64,000 nucleotides of DNA from Oscillospiraceae bacterium (GCA_015063325.1 SVUK01000017.1:248001-312000); one strand, 5' to 3'; positions 1 to 8,825 are shown, numbered from the stretch's first letter. Notes: generated from the sequence alone by a model not told the origin. Made by a program: numbers and translations.

Positions 1-333
1 CGGACCGAGACTGATCGAAGCGCCGTTGCCCATGCCGAACTCTTGGCAATAGCCGAAGGGTGTAAACAGCGAAAAAGCCGAAGATTGCTTGATTGTACCA
101 TTTATACAACGCTGGAGCCTTGTCCTATGTGCGCCGGAGCAATCGCCTCGGCGCGAATCGGGCGAGTAGTGTTCGGTGCCAAAGATCCGCGCGCCGGCGC
201 TTACGGCAGTTTGATCGATCTATCCGTTCTTCCGCTGGAATCAAAGCCGCAGGTAACAAGCGGAGTGTTGGCAGAGGAGTGTTTGGAACCGATCCGCCGC
301 TTTTTTCAAGAAAGACGAAAACAATCTAAATAA
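1..333 (+). CDS. tadA: tRNA-specific adenosine deaminase TadA, 5'-truncated by window edge
   Basis: Converts adenosine to inosine at the wobble position of tRNA-Arg(ACG). The frame is open from base 1, so the true start lies outside the window; 110 residues are visible. The zinc-site motif HAEL lies at visible residues 11-14, with His as zinc ligand and Glu as proton shuttle. PCPMCAGA follows near residues 41-48 and supplies the two zinc Cys. This order and spacing are those of the cytidine/deoxycytidylate deaminase fold, and the short C-terminal tail with a basic end fits TadA. asnA follows after 24 bases, so the two are probably co-transcribed. Confidence in family is high; substrate is by family. 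Confidence 0.93.
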   Translation, partial: RTETDRSAVAHAELLAIAEGCKQRKSRRLLDCTIYTTLEPCPMCAGAIASARIGRVVFGAKDPRAGAYGSLIDLSVLPLESKPQVTSGVLAEECLEPIRRFFQERRKQSK

Positions 334-357
334 AATGAGAAATAAAGAGGATTTTAT

Positions 358-1362
358 ATGCAAAATACCGTAATTCCAAAGGGGTATCGTTCCTTCTTAA
401 CCCTTCGCCAAACCGAATATGCTATTAAAAAGGTTAAGGACTTTTTCGAGCGCGATCTTGCAACACAGCTGAATCTGACGCGTGTATCGGCACCTCTTTT
501 CGTTGCGCCCGAAAGCGGACTGAATGACGATCTTAACGGAGTAGAACGTCCGGTACGGTTTGATTTATTGACAGGATCGGATCTTGAAATCGTACATTCT
601 CTTGCAAAATGGAAACGCTATGCATTGAAAGAGTATGATTTTGAAGTCGGCGAAGGACTTTATACCGATATGAACGCCATTCGTCGGGATGAAGAAACCG
701 ACAACATTCATTCCATGTTCGTGGATCAATGGGACTGGGAAAAAATCATTCGCCGCGAAGAACGAACGCAAAAAACGCTGCATGATACAGTGAAATGTAT
801 TTACGCGGCTTTGCGGCATACCGAAAACTACATTGTTAACGAGTATTCTTTTATCAATAAACTTTTGCCCGAGAAAATTACCTTTGTTACCACGCAGGAG
901 CTGGAGGACCGCTATCCGGAAAAAACGCCGAAGGAGCGCGAATATCTTGCGGCAAAGGAATACGGAGCCGTCTTTTTAGAGCAAATTGGAGGCGCGCTCA
1001 AAAGCGGAAAAATCCATGATGGCAGAGCGCCTGACTACGATGATTGGTCGCTCAACGGGGATATTATTGTTTATTATCCGGTTTTGGATATTGCTCTGGA
1101 GCTTTCTTCCATGGGGATTCGTGTGGACGAGGAGGCGCTGAAGAACCAGCTTGCTATTCGCGGTTGCGAGGAGCGCGCTAATCTGCCCTTCCACAAAGCA
1201 CTTTTGAATGGCGAACTCCCTTATACCATCGGCGGCGGCATTGGTCAATCACGTATGTGTATGTTCTTTTTGCGGAAAGCACACATCGGCGAGGTTCAAT
1301 CTTCGTTCTGGAAACCGGAGGAATTGAAAATCTGCAGCGATGCAGGGGTACATTTACTGTGA
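358..1362 (+). CDS. asnA: Aspartate-ammonia ligase (asparagine synthetase A)
   Basis: Makes asparagine from aspartate, ammonia and ATP in the cytosol. The 334-residue protein has the AsnA start ([17 protein letters not shown] near residues 8-24) and class-II aminoacyl-tRNA-synthetase-like core motifs. These include the VDQWDWEK segment near 121-128 and the GGGIGQSR motif near 290-297, which forms part of the ATP site. The length matches the family (about 330). Start ATG 358 has an AGAGGA Shine-Dalgarno 6-7 bases upstream. It sits directly behind tadA and ends at a hairpin with a T-rich tail, so it probably closes that transcript. Confidence 0.96.
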   Translation: MQNTVIPKGYRSFLTLRQTEYAIKKVKDFFERDLATQLNLTRVSAPLFVAPESGLNDDLNGVERPVRFDLLTGSDLEIVHSLAKWKRYALKEYDFEVGEGLYTDMNAIRRDEETDNIHSMFVDQWDWEKIIRREERTQKTLHDTVKCIYAALRHTENYIVNEYSFINKLLPEKITFVTTQELEDRYPEKTPKEREYLAAKEYGAVFLEQIGGALKSGKIHDGRAPDYDDWSLNGDIIVYYPVLDIALELSSMGIRVDEEALKNQLAIRGCEERANLPFHKALLNGELPYTIGGGIGQSRMCMFFLRKAHIGEVQSSFWKPEELKICSDAGVHLL

Positions 1363-1365
1363 AAA

Positions 1366-1412
1366 GAAGAAAAAAAGGAAGAATTCAAAAGGGATTCTTC
1401 CTTCTTCTTTTG
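1366..1412 (+). terminator. Probable intrinsic terminator after asnA
   Basis: Arms AGGAAGAAT (1376-1384) and ATTCTTCCT (1394-1402), extended by purine/pyrimidine-rich flanks, are followed by TCTTCTTTTG. The U-run is interrupted, so this is a moderate terminator. Confidence 0.6.
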
Positions 1413-1421
1413 TCGAAACGA

Positions 1422-1450
1422 TTGACAAGAAAAAGAGGATATGGTATAAT
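1422..1450 (+). promoter_or_regulatory. Sigma-A promoter for trkA-trkH
   Basis: TTGACA (1422-1427), a 17-bp spacer and TATAAT (1445-1450) form a perfect consensus promoter 65 bases before trkA. The leader is too short for a ydaO/c-di-AMP riboswitch. Confidence 0.9.
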
Positions 1451-1515
1451 AAACTATAATAAAATGGTTAAATTGGGAAGTCTTTCTTGCTTGAATATGG
1501 GGAGGGAGAGCTTAA

Positions 1516-2874
1516 ATGAGGATTTTAATTGCCGGCGACGGAAAATTGGGAGAAACGCTTGCGCGCCAACTTTCAATGGAAAAGCACGAGGTTACGTTGG
1601 TGGATATCAATTCCGCAACTTTGGAATACAGCGTTAACCGCTATGACGTTATGGCAGTCCAGGGCAACTGCGCCGCTATGGACGTTTTGTTGGAGGCGGG
1701 CGTACAGAATGCAAATCTGCTGATTGCCGTAACCGGTTCGGATGAAGCAAATCTTCTTTGTTGCACAACGGCGCACTGGATCAATTCGAATTTGCATACC
1801 ATTGCGCGTATTCGCAATCCCGAATATAACGAGCAGGCATATCTGATGCGTGACGCTTTCGCTATTTCCATGACCGTCAACCCGGATCAGCAGGCGGCAA
1901 CCGAAATTGAACGACTGCTTAAGTATCCGGGATTTCTTAAGCGAGATACATTTGCAAAAGGACGAATGGAAATTGTGGAGCTTCGCCTGGAAGCCGGGAA
2001 TAAGCTTTGCAATGTACCGTTGAATAATCTCAACAACATCATTAAATGTAAGGTTTTGGTTTGCGCCGTTTTGCGAGACGGCAACGCCATTACACCTTCC
2101 GGTAACTTCGTGCTCAAAGAGGGAGACCGTTTGTTTGTAACCGCTTCCACCGATACGCTTTCTATTCTGTTGAAGAATCTCGGGGTTATAACCCACCGTG
2201 TTTCGCGCGTCATGATCGTCGGCGGCGGAAAAATCGGATATTATCTTGCCGACTCGCTTCAAAAAAGTCATATTGACGTGCAGTTGATCGAAAGCAACGA
2301 AGAAAAATGCGTTTCGCTTGCCAATCTGTTGCCGGGAATTAACGTGATTCACGGAGATGCCAGCGAACAAGCAATTTTGGAGAGCGAAGGACTGCAATCC
2401 ACTTCGGCGCTGATTGCGTTGACAGGGTTGGACGAGCTGAATATGGTTATTGCACTTTACGGGAAACGCGCAAATGTTCCGCAGGTCATAACCAAAATGA
2501 GCCGGATTGAAGATACATCGGTCATTGATAATCTTTCACTCGGAAGCGTGATCAATCCGAGAAATCTATGCTGCAATACCATTGTACGGTATGTTCGCGC
2601 CATGCAAAATCAAGTGGGTGCGGCAATAACAGTCCATTCGATTGCCGATGGAAAAGCCGAAGCGTCCGAATTTTTAATCGACGAGAACACACCGCATTGC
2701 GGTGAGCCGCTCAAATCGCTCAAATTGCGGGATAACGTTCTGATTGTGGGAATCAATCGCGGCAACCATACCGAAATTCCGAACGGCGATTCGGTCTTTC
2801 ATGCAGGGGATTCGGTAGTAGTCGTATCGGGCGGCAACGCCGTCATCGGACATTTCAGCGATATTTTCGCATAA
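1516..2874 (+). CDS. trkA: Trk potassium uptake regulator TrkA (NAD-binding)
   Basis: Cytoplasmic gating subunit of the Trk/Ktr potassium channel. The protein has 452 residues with two RCK units. The first begins with the Rossmann glycine motif GDGKLG (7-12), followed by an acidic residue in LVDIN. The second begins with GGGKIG near 235-240. Each half is followed by an RCK-C segment. This double-RCK architecture separates TrkA from the single-RCK KtrA. trkH follows after 15 bases, forming a complete uptake system on one transcript. The strong promoter suggests substantial constitutive expression; RCK-C domains often bind nucleotides such as c-di-AMP, but that cannot be read here. Confidence 0.95.
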   Translation: MRILIAGDGKLGETLARQLSMEKHEVTLVDINSATLEYSVNRYDVMAVQGNCAAMDVLLEAGVQNANLLIAVTGSDEANLLCCTTAHWINSNLHTIARIRNPEYNEQAYLMRDAFAISMTVNPDQQAATEIERLLKYPGFLKRDTFAKGRMEIVELRLEAGNKLCNVPLNNLNNIIKCKVLVCAVLRDGNAITPSGNFVLKEGDRLFVTASTDTLSILLKNLGVITHRVSRVMIVGGGKIGYYLADSLQKSHIDVQLIESNEEKCVSLANLLPGINVIHGDASEQAILESEGLQSTSALIALTGLDELNMVIALYGKRANVPQVITKMSRIEDTSVIDNLSLGSVINPRNLCCNTIVRYVRAMQNQVGAAITVHSIADGKAEASEFLIDENTPHCGEPLKSLKLRDNVLIVGINRGNHTEIPNGDSVFHAGDSVVVVSGGNAVIGHFSDIFA

Positions 2875-2889
2875 TCGGGAGATTCGCGT

Positions 2890-4350
2890 ATGAATTATCG
2901 AATGATAGGCAGAATCAATGCACTGATTCTGCTGATCGAGAGCTTTTTTATGATTCCGGCATTGATCATTTCTCTTGCTGACCGTGATTTTGAGGTTTCC
3001 AAAGGATTTCTCATTACCATTTGCGCGATCGTTGTGTTCGCCGGTGTCCTGCTTTTGATATCTCGAAAAGCAAAACGTGGGTTTTATGCGCGTGAAGGGT
3101 TGGTATGCGTCGGAATCGGATGGGTTTTGATCAGTCTGTTCGGTTCCTGTCCCTATTGGATTTCCGGGCAAATTCCAAATTTTGCAGACGCACTGTTTGA
3201 ATCGGTTTCCGGATTGACAACAACCGGTGCTTCCATTGTTCCTGCAGTAGAAAATCTTGCGCGTGCAACCAACTATTGGCGGTGTTTCACCCATTGGTTG
3301 GGAGGCATGGGCGTTCTGGTCTTTCTTTTGGCAGTAGCGCCTATCGGCGAGCAAAGCGAAGGATTTACCATGCATTTGTTACGGGCGGAAAGCCCGGGAC
3401 CAAGTGTTGGAAAATTGGTGCCGCGTATGCGTCGTACCGCTGCGATCCTCTATGTGATTTACATTTTGCTCACACTTTTGGATTTTCTGTTTCTTGTTTG
3501 CGGAGAAATGTCCTCGTTTGACGCGCTTTGTACCGCCTTTGCAACCGCCGGTACCGGTGGCTTTGGTGTGCGAAATGATAGCCTTGCAAGCTACAGTCCT
3601 TATATCCAAAATGTTTGTACCGTGTTTATGCTTCTGTTCGGCGTAAACTTCAGCTGTTATTATCTAATTCTTTTGCGGCAGGTCAAAAACGTCCTCAAGG
3701 ATGAGGAATTCCGCATGTACTGGGGCGTTGTGATCGGTGCGACCGCGCTCATTACCATCAACCTCTTCCGTGCAGCAACCTATACCACATTTTGGGAAAC
3801 GCTCCGCCATTCGGCATTTCAGGTTTCTTCCATTATAACAACAACCGGATTTGCCACAACAAACTTTGACCTTTGGCCAACTTTTTCCAAAGCAATTTTG
3901 CTGTTTTTAATGGCGATTGGCGCTTGTGCCGGCAGTACGGGCGGCGGATTTAAGTTTGCAAGAGTTTTGTTGATTCTGAAGGCACTGAAACGGAATATCA
4001 GCCAGTTGTTGCATCCAAACAGCGTCAAGGTGATTCATGTTAACGGGCGAAAAATGGATGAAAAAACCATTTCCAACACCAACGCGTTTTTAGTTGCTTA
4101 TGTGGTGCTTTTGATTGTCAGTTTTCTCTTGCTTTGCATTGATAAAATTTCGGTGTTGACCGGTTTTACCGCCGTTCTTGCCTGCATGAATAACGTCGGT
4201 CCCGGTTTGGATGCCGTCGGTCCAACTTGTAACTATGCCGGACTCAGTATTTTTTCAAAAATTGTTCTGATTATTGATATGCTTGCAGGACGGTTGGAAA
4301 TTTTCCCGATTTTGATTCTTTTCAATCGCAGAACCTGGAAAAAATTCTAA
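2890..4350 (+). CDS. trkH: Trk potassium transporter membrane subunit TrkH
   Basis: Ion-conducting partner of TrkA. The 486-residue protein is built of repeated membrane-pore-membrane units. Selectivity-filter loops are visible as TTTGAS (~115), TAGTGGFG (~220), TTTGF (~318) and the fourth-loop region around NNVGPG (~436). The hydrophobic N-terminal helices and the GSTGGGFK motif near 350 are typical of TrkH/KtrB. It ends at a strong stem-loop with a T run. It is co-transcribed with trkA, and the two are expected to act together at the plasma membrane. Confidence 0.95.
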   Translation: MNYRMIGRINALILLIESFFMIPALIISLADRDFEVSKGFLITICAIVVFAGVLLLISRKAKRGFYAREGLVCVGIGWVLISLFGSCPYWISGQIPNFADALFESVSGLTTTGASIVPAVENLARATNYWRCFTHWLGGMGVLVFLLAVAPIGEQSEGFTMHLLRAESPGPSVGKLVPRMRRTAAILYVIYILLTLLDFLFLVCGEMSSFDALCTAFATAGTGGFGVRNDSLASYSPYIQNVCTVFMLLFGVNFSCYYLILLRQVKNVLKDEEFRMYWGVVIGATALITINLFRAATYTTFWETLRHSAFQVSSIITTTGFATTNFDLWPTFSKAILLFLMAIGACAGSTGGGFKFARVLLILKALKRNISQLLHPNSVKVIHVNGRKMDEKTISNTNAFLVAYVVLLIVSFLLLCIDKISVLTGFTAVLACMNNVGPGLDAVGPTCNYAGLSIFSKIVLIIDMLAGRLEIFPILILFNRRTWKKF

Positions 4351-4353
4351 ATG

Positions 4354-4395
4354 AAAAATCGCCGTTCCGTTTTGCGTAACGGAACGGCGATTTTT
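4354..4395. terminator. Bidirectional terminator between trkH and the orphan ATP-grasp fragment
   Basis: An 18-bp perfect stem with a short TTGCGT-type loop is flanked by A5 and T5 runs, so it can serve both convergent genes. The minus-strand stop codon overlaps its edge. Confidence 0.9.
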
Positions 4396-4786
4396 ATATC
4401 AGCGAGTCAATTCCAATCAGTTTGACAAGGGAGCTCTCATCGGCAATCACAAAGTCGGGTTCCAGGCGTTCCCGATTTCGGCGGATAAATTGCTTTGCTT
4501 TTTCGGTTCCGGGAATCAGATATAGAACGATGTCCCGAGTTTGCACGCCTTTTGCAAAGTCTTTCAGGGCGAGCAGGAGGAGTTCGTCTTCTTCAAATCC
4601 CCCAACCGGATGATATTTTGCAGTCAAGCAAAAACGTTTGAGAAAAGAAACGCGGTTGCAAAAAATATGAGAAATCATTCCATGCCGGCTGAAAATTCTT
4701 TTGGAAATTGATTTGGAATAGCTCGAATTTCCAAGTAAGATCGGCGCAAGCTCGCCGACGCGTAATTCATTTGCAAAATAATCCAT
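4394..4786 (-). CDS. Small protein resembling an isolated pre-ATP-grasp domain
   Basis: 130 residues, counting from ATG 4786, which has an AAGGTG Shine-Dalgarno; the longer frame to 4807 lacks one. The sequence resembles the N-terminal substrate domain of ATP-grasp carboxylate-amine ligases. It shows a first strand ELAPILLG, a helix with the RIFSRHGM segment, an FEEDELLLLALKDFAK stretch and an IRRNRERLEPDFVI stretch. Those enzymes have about 400 residues; the ATP-grasp fold itself, with its nucleotide-binding and metal residues, is absent. It therefore cannot be a catalytic ligase as it stands. It could be a truncated remnant or a stand-alone binding domain. The family call is from memory of the fold pattern, not a search. 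Confidence 0.5.
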   Translation of the reverse strand: MDYFANELRVGELAPILLGNSSYSKSISKRIFSRHGMISHIFCNRVSFLKRFCLTAKYHPVGGFEEDELLLLALKDFAKGVQTRDIVLYLIPGTEKAKQFIRRNRERLEPDFVIADESSLVKLIGIDSLI

Positions 4787-4874
4787 CCGAATTTCACCTT
4801 TTTTCATTCGTTTTCTCTATTCTATCATAAGAAAACGTAAAATGGAAGAGAAAAACGAAAAACAGGAGAAAAAT

Positions 4875-5447
4875 ATGAAAAAAGAAACCATTTTTCGTAC
4901 GTTTTCCAATATGCCGCCCCTGCAAACCTCGCGGCTGACGTTACGTAAACTTTCTCCGCGCGATGCCTGCGATATGTACGACTACGCGCACCGATCCGAC
5001 GTGACCCAATATCTGACATGGAATCCGCACCCGGACGTTTCCTATTCCAGAGAGTATTTGGAATATTTGCAAGGAAGATATGCCGGCGGAATGTTTTACG
5101 ATTGGGGAATCGTGTACCGAACCGGAAAACTGATCGGTACCTGCGGCTTTACATCCTTTAATTGTACGCATGATAAAGCCGAGGTCGGATATGTCCTTCA
5201 TCCGGATTATTGGGGCAGGGGGATTGCAACTGAGGCGCTTCGGAAAGTCATTGAATTTGGGTTTGAAAAGCTGAATTTACATCGCATAGAGGCAAAATTT
5301 ATGAAGGAAAACGATCGTTCGCTCCGCGTCATGGAAAAGGTTGGAATGTCTTTTGAGGGCTACCAAAGGGAAGCAATGCTGATTAAAGGACGTTATGTTA
5401 CGATCGGCACCTGCGCCATTTTGCGGTCCGAATGGGAAAAGCAATAA
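4875..5447 (+). CDS. GNAT-family N-acetyltransferase (RimJ/RimL-like)
   Basis: 190 residues from ATG 4875, preceded by AGGAG with 6-base spacing; an upstream in-frame ATG at 4842 has no ribosome site. The N-terminal LQTSRLTLRKLSPRDA is the standard RimJ/RimL-type opening. Acetyl-CoA binding is indicated by YWGRGIATEALRKVIEFGF near residues 116-134, and the C-terminal motif has NDRSLRVMEKVGMSFEG. Such enzymes acetylate N-termini or small molecules, and the substrate cannot be predicted. It is a single-gene unit ending at a strong shared terminator. Confidence 0.88.
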   Translation: MKKETIFRTFSNMPPLQTSRLTLRKLSPRDACDMYDYAHRSDVTQYLTWNPHPDVSYSREYLEYLQGRYAGGMFYDWGIVYRTGKLIGTCGFTSFNCTHDKAEVGYVLHPDYWGRGIATEALRKVIEFGFEKLNLHRIEAKFMKENDRSLRVMEKVGMSFEGYQREAMLIKGRYVTIGTCAILRSEWEKQ

Positions 5448-5455
5448 AATAAAGT

Positions 5456-5498
5456 AAAAAGCACTCCGCACGGTTTCTGCCGTGCGGAGTGCTTTTTT
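5456..5498. terminator. Bidirectional terminator between the GNAT gene and uraA
   Basis: A GCACTCCGCACGG stem pairs perfectly with CCGTGCGGAGTGC around a 6-base loop, with A5 before and T6 after. Confidence 0.95.
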
Positions 5499-5507
5499 AT
5501 GTACGAG

Positions 5508-6875
5508 TTAGTCTTGATTCTTGTTCTTGTTTCCAATGTTGAGGATAAGATTGGTAATAATGCCAAGGATCAGCGCGCAAGCAACTGCAGTCAGGGTGAC
5601 TTTTCCAAAGGTCAGTGCCATACCGCCGATACCGGCAATTAAGATCACCGAAACAGTGAAGAGGTTGCGGTTGTCGCCAAGGTCAACCTTTTGGATCATC
5701 TTCAAACCGGATACTGCGATAAAGCCGTAGAGCGAGATGCAAACGCCGCCCATTACGCAGCCGGGAATGGTTGCTAAGAAGGTTACGAAAGGAGCAATGA
5801 AGGAGGCGATGATCGCCATGAAAGCGGTAACGGTAATTGTGCAAACCGCGGCGTTGCCGGAGATTGCAACGCAACCGATGGACTCGCCGTAGGTGGTGTT
5901 CGGGCAGCCGCCGAAGAACGCGCCGGCCATCGAGCCAACGCCGTCACCGAGCAGGGTGTTGGAAAGTCCGGGATCTTCCAACAAATCTTTTTCAATAATG
6001 GAGGAGATGTTCTTGTGGTCAGCAAGGTGTTCTGCGAATACCACGAAAGCAACCGGAACATAGGCAACGGCAACCGTGCCGATGTAAGCGGGCGTCAGAT
6101 CACCAAATCCCTTAAATGCTTTCAGGAAGGTGAAATCGGGAACCCATTGCATATTTTTGAAGAGGTCAAAGTTGATCAGCATCAGCGTATCGTTTTTGGT
6201 TGCAATGCCGATGACGGTAAAGATGGTAGCAACGATGTAGCCGGCAAGAATACCGAGAATGAAGGGGATCATCTTCATCATCTTTTTGCCGAAGACCGAG
6301 CAGATCATAACGGTAAACAGGGTAACCAGCGCGCAAACCAGGCACAGGCCGCCTTTTGCGGTCATTGTCCAGGAGTTTCCGCCGTTTACCACGGCGCCGA
6401 TGGAACCGCCTACTGCGTCGTTGATAGCGTTACCGGCAAGCGAAAGACCGATGATGGCGACCGTGGGACCAACAACAACGGCAGGCATCAGTTTGCTGAT
6501 CCATTTGACACCGGCAAACTTGGTAATGAGAGCAATGATTACATAAACAAGACCTGCAAAAATTGCGCCGAAGAGCAGACCGAGGTAGCCAAGCTCCATC
6601 GAAACGCCGCCCGCGAACGCGGCGAGCATCGGACCGATGAATGCAAAAGAGGAACCGAGGAATACCGGGCTCTTAAAGCGGGTGAACAGTTGGTAAACCA
6701 GAGTGCCTACGCCGGCACCGAACAGGGCGGCGGACTGGGACATTCCGTTACCGACGATTGCGGGGACGGCGATGGTTGCGGCAAGGATGGCAAGCAGCTG
6801 TTGGAAAGCAAACAGCAATACTCTGCCGTATCCAATGTCGCGCGGCTTTGCGTTGACATTGTAAGCGAGTTTCAT
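5508..6875 (-). CDS. uraA: Uracil permease, NCS2 family (UraA-like)
   Basis: 455-residue polytopic membrane protein importing a nucleobase by proton symport. About 14 hydrophobic segments are visible. The NCS2 signature glutamate lies in FVVFAEHLADHKN near residues 285-297. The second site motif GGCPNTTYGESIG near 330-342 is close to the uracil-permease form NTTYGE rather than the xanthine/urate forms. The Shine-Dalgarno GGGAGGA lies 6 bases before the ATG. It is a single-gene unit with its own consensus promoter and an unusually long leader of about 240 nt. Uracil is the most likely substrate; other nucleobases are possible. Confidence 0.9.
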   Translation of the reverse strand: MKLAYNVNAKPRDIGYGRVLLFAFQQLLAILAATIAVPAIVGNGMSQSAALFGAGVGTLVYQLFTRFKSPVFLGSSFAFIGPMLAAFAGGVSMELGYLGLLFGAIFAGLVYVIIALITKFAGVKWISKLMPAVVVGPTVAIIGLSLAGNAINDAVGGSIGAVVNGGNSWTMTAKGGLCLVCALVTLFTVMICSVFGKKMMKMIPFILGILAGYIVATIFTVIGIATKNDTLMLINFDLFKNMQWVPDFTFLKAFKGFGDLTPAYIGTVAVAYVPVAFVVFAEHLADHKNISSIIEKDLLEDPGLSNTLLGDGVGSMAGAFFGGCPNTTYGESIGCVAISGNAAVCTITVTAFMAIIASFIAPFVTFLATIPGCVMGGVCISLYGFIAVSGLKMIQKVDLGDNRNLFTVSVILIAGIGGMALTFGKVTLTAVACALILGIITNLILNIGNKNKNQD

Positions 6876-6966
6876 TTTTCTTCCTCCCGGAATTATTATT
6901 TATCAAAACGGCTCGTTTGCAACCGTTATGACCCTGAAAAAAGAGAAAACACCGCCAAGGATTTTT

Positions 6967-7095
6967 TCATATCAAAGAAAAATCCCCGACAGTGCGCACA
7001 GTGGACGCCGCAAATTTCCAATTTCGCCGCGGCATAATATTCAATTCCAATTCCACCAACGCATCTGCCGTTTGTGTTTCCCGGTTTTCGGACAT
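6967..7095 (-). other. Possible 42-codon leader ORF or structured leader of uraA
   Basis: From an ATG at 7095 to TGA at 6967-6969 the frame encodes 42 residues starting MSENRETQ and ending VGDFSLI. An AAGGAAG sits immediately before the ATG, but with only about 2-3 bases of spacing, so translation is doubtful. The same stretch contains GCCGC/GCGGC (around 7008-7034), a GTGCGCAC palindrome near 6995, and a GGATTTTTC/GAAAAAATCC hairpin overlapping the stop. It may be an RNA regulator, an attenuating leader peptide, or neither. Confidence 0.35.
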
Positions 7096-7114
7096 GCTTC
7101 CTTAACCGTCTTTT

Positions 7115-7143
7115 AGTATATCTCTTTTCTATAAAATTGTCAA
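7115..7143 (-). promoter_or_regulatory. Sigma-A promoter for uraA
   Basis: Reading the minus strand, TTGACA (7143-7138), a 17-bp spacer and TATACT (7120-7115). This puts transcription start near 7108 and makes a leader of over 230 nt before uraA. Confidence 0.9.
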
Positions 7144-7221
7144 GTCTAATTTTTCTATTTTTTCCCGTTTTTCAAAAATTTGTCGAAATGACGAAAATGC
7201 CGTTCATTTTTTGGAAAGTTG

Positions 7222-7253
7222 TTCTAAACAATCGTCATTTTCAATATACTTTA
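7222..7253 (+). promoter_or_regulatory. Candidate sporulation promoter of spoIVA
   Basis: TTCTA (7222-7226), 17 bases and ATATACTTTA (7244-7253). The same two blocks with the same 17-base spacing lie before spoIIID. Both genes are sigma-E-dependent in Bacillus subtilis. The match to the classical sigma-E consensus is only partial. Confidence 0.45.
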
Positions 7254-7289
7254 ACAAAAACTGACCGAGAAAAACGGGGAGGTATTGAA

Positions 7290-8768
7290 ATGCCTGATTA
7301 TTCGATCTACCGCGACATTGCCGAACGCACCGGCGGCGATATTTATGTTGGAGTTGTTGGTCCTGTGCGAAGCGGAAAATCTACATTTATTAAAAGATTC
7401 ATGGAATCGGTCGTTCTTCCGAATATTGAAGAAGGAGCAACGCGCGATCGTGCTCGCGACGAACTTCCGCAATCGGCGGCAGGAAAAACGGTCATGACGA
7501 CCGAACCGAAATTCATTCCGGAGGATGCCGTTCCCATTCTGCTGGGAGATAACGCAAAAATGCGTGTCCGTATGATCGACTGCGTCGGATATCTGATTCC
7601 GGACGCCATGGGAATTATCGAAGACGGTGCACCCAGAATGGTGCGCACCCCGTGGCAAGAGGATCCCATGCCATTTGCTCAGGCGGCTGAAACCGGGACG
7701 CGCAAAGTTATCACCGATCATTCAACCATCGGAATGCTGATCACAACCGACGGAAGTATTGGCGAATTCGGGCGCGACGCCTACGTGGAAGCCGAGGAAC
7801 GCATTGTCAGAGAACTCAAAGCACTGAAAAAGCCGTTTGCCGTCATACTCAATTCCAAAAATCCCTCAAGCGAGGAGACAACCGCACTTGCTTATTCATT
7901 GGAGGAAAAATACGGGGTTCCCGTTGCGCTTGTCAACTGTATGGAAATCGACGCGGATGATATTCGCGAGATTCTTGGCATGATTTTGGAGGAATTTCCG
8001 GTCACCGAGGTATCGATCAACCTGCCGGAATGGGTCTGCGCACTGGATGAATCGCATCCGATCCGGACGTCTGTGTTGTCATCTGTTTGTAAGTGCGCGG
8101 ATCATGTCAGCAAAATGGGAAATGTCCGTTCTGCATTTGATACAATGAGCGAAAACGAGTATCTTGAAAAAGCGGAAGTTGAGGAATTGGATCTTGGTAC
8201 CGGCAAAGCAAAAATCCGACTTTTCACCGTTCCGTCGCTGTTCTATCAGGTTATCAGCGAATTGACCGGACTTCCTGTAGAAAATGAAAAGTCATTAATG
8301 CAAACCATGTGCTCGCTTGCCGAGGTCAAATCCAAATATGAGCGCGTTGCCGAGGCACTGGATGAAGTGGAAGAAAAAGGGTATGGAATCGTTATGCCGG
8401 AGGTGGAGGATCTGCGCCTGGAAGAACCGAAGATTGCCAAACAGTCGGGCGGTTACGGCGTGAAACTGCGTGCCGCCGCGCAATCCATCCATATGATTCG
8501 CGCCAATATTGAAACCGAGATCAACCCGGTTGTCGGAACCGAACAACAATCAGAAGATCTGATCAAATATCTTTTGCGAGAATTTGAGAGCGATCCCAAG
8601 TCGATTTGGGAGTCCAACCTGTTCGGTAAATCGCTCTACGAACTCATCAACGACGGCTTGCACGCGAAATTAGATCATATTCCCGCGGCTTCGCGCCAAA
8701 AACTTTCCGAAACGCTTGAGCGTATCGTCAATGAGGGCAGCAACGGTCTGATTTGTATTTTACTGTAA
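7290..8768 (+). CDS. spoIVA: Stage IV sporulation protein A (SpoIVA)
   Basis: Coat morphogenetic ATPase that polymerises on the outer forespore surface as the basement layer of the spore coat. From ATG 7290 the protein has 492 residues, equal to the B. subtilis protein; GGGAGG lies 7 bases upstream, while the longer frame to 7074 has no support. The deviant Walker A motif GPVRSGKST is at residues 24-32, followed by a MIDCVGY Walker B-like strand near 95-101. The conserved middle and C-terminal domains continue to the hydrophobic end CILL. It is monocistronic with its own terminator. Expression is expected in the mother cell under sigma-E, consistent with the promoter candidate upstream. It marks the organism as a spore former. 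Confidence 0.97.
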   Translation: MPDYSIYRDIAERTGGDIYVGVVGPVRSGKSTFIKRFMESVVLPNIEEGATRDRARDELPQSAAGKTVMTTEPKFIPEDAVPILLGDNAKMRVRMIDCVGYLIPDAMGIIEDGAPRMVRTPWQEDPMPFAQAAETGTRKVITDHSTIGMLITTDGSIGEFGRDAYVEAEERIVRELKALKKPFAVILNSKNPSSEETTALAYSLEEKYGVPVALVNCMEIDADDIREILGMILEEFPVTEVSINLPEWVCALDESHPIRTSVLSSVCKCADHVSKMGNVRSAFDTMSENEYLEKAEVEELDLGTGKAKIRLFTVPSLFYQVISELTGLPVENEKSLMQTMCSLAEVKSKYERVAEALDEVEEKGYGIVMPEVEDLRLEEPKIAKQSGGYGVKLRAAAQSIHMIRANIETEINPVVGTEQQSEDLIKYLLREFESDPKSIWESNLFGKSLYELINDGLHAKLDHIPAASRQKLSETLERIVNEGSNGLICILL

Positions 8769-8778
8769 CATTAGATTG

Positions 8779-8805
8779 AAAAGGTCGGCTTTTTGCCGAT
8801 CTTTT
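8779..8805 (+). terminator. Terminator after spoIVA
   Basis: AAAAGGTCGGC and GCCGATCTTTT pair with one G-T wobble around a T5 loop, 10 bases after the spoIVA stop. Confidence 0.85.
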
Positions 8806-8825
8806 CTCATTTACGCGAATTTTTC

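Larger units (their letters stand above)
6876..7289. other. 414-bp divergent intergenic region uraA/spoIVA
   Basis: On the minus strand it holds the uraA promoter and a leader of about 230 nt containing a 42-codon open frame and several inverted repeats. On the plus strand the last 70 bases hold a sporulation-type promoter candidate and the spoIVA ribosome site. No PyrR-binding consensus and no riboswitch family I can recognise is visible. Confidence 0.7.

Noticed and set aside
1451..1515. c-di-AMP (ydaO) riboswitch before trkA
   Set aside because: Only about 60 nt of leader; no room for the aptamer.
6015..7037. 340-codon open frame opposite uraA
   Set aside because: Antisense to the permease; hydrophilic shadow of a membrane protein, no features of its own.
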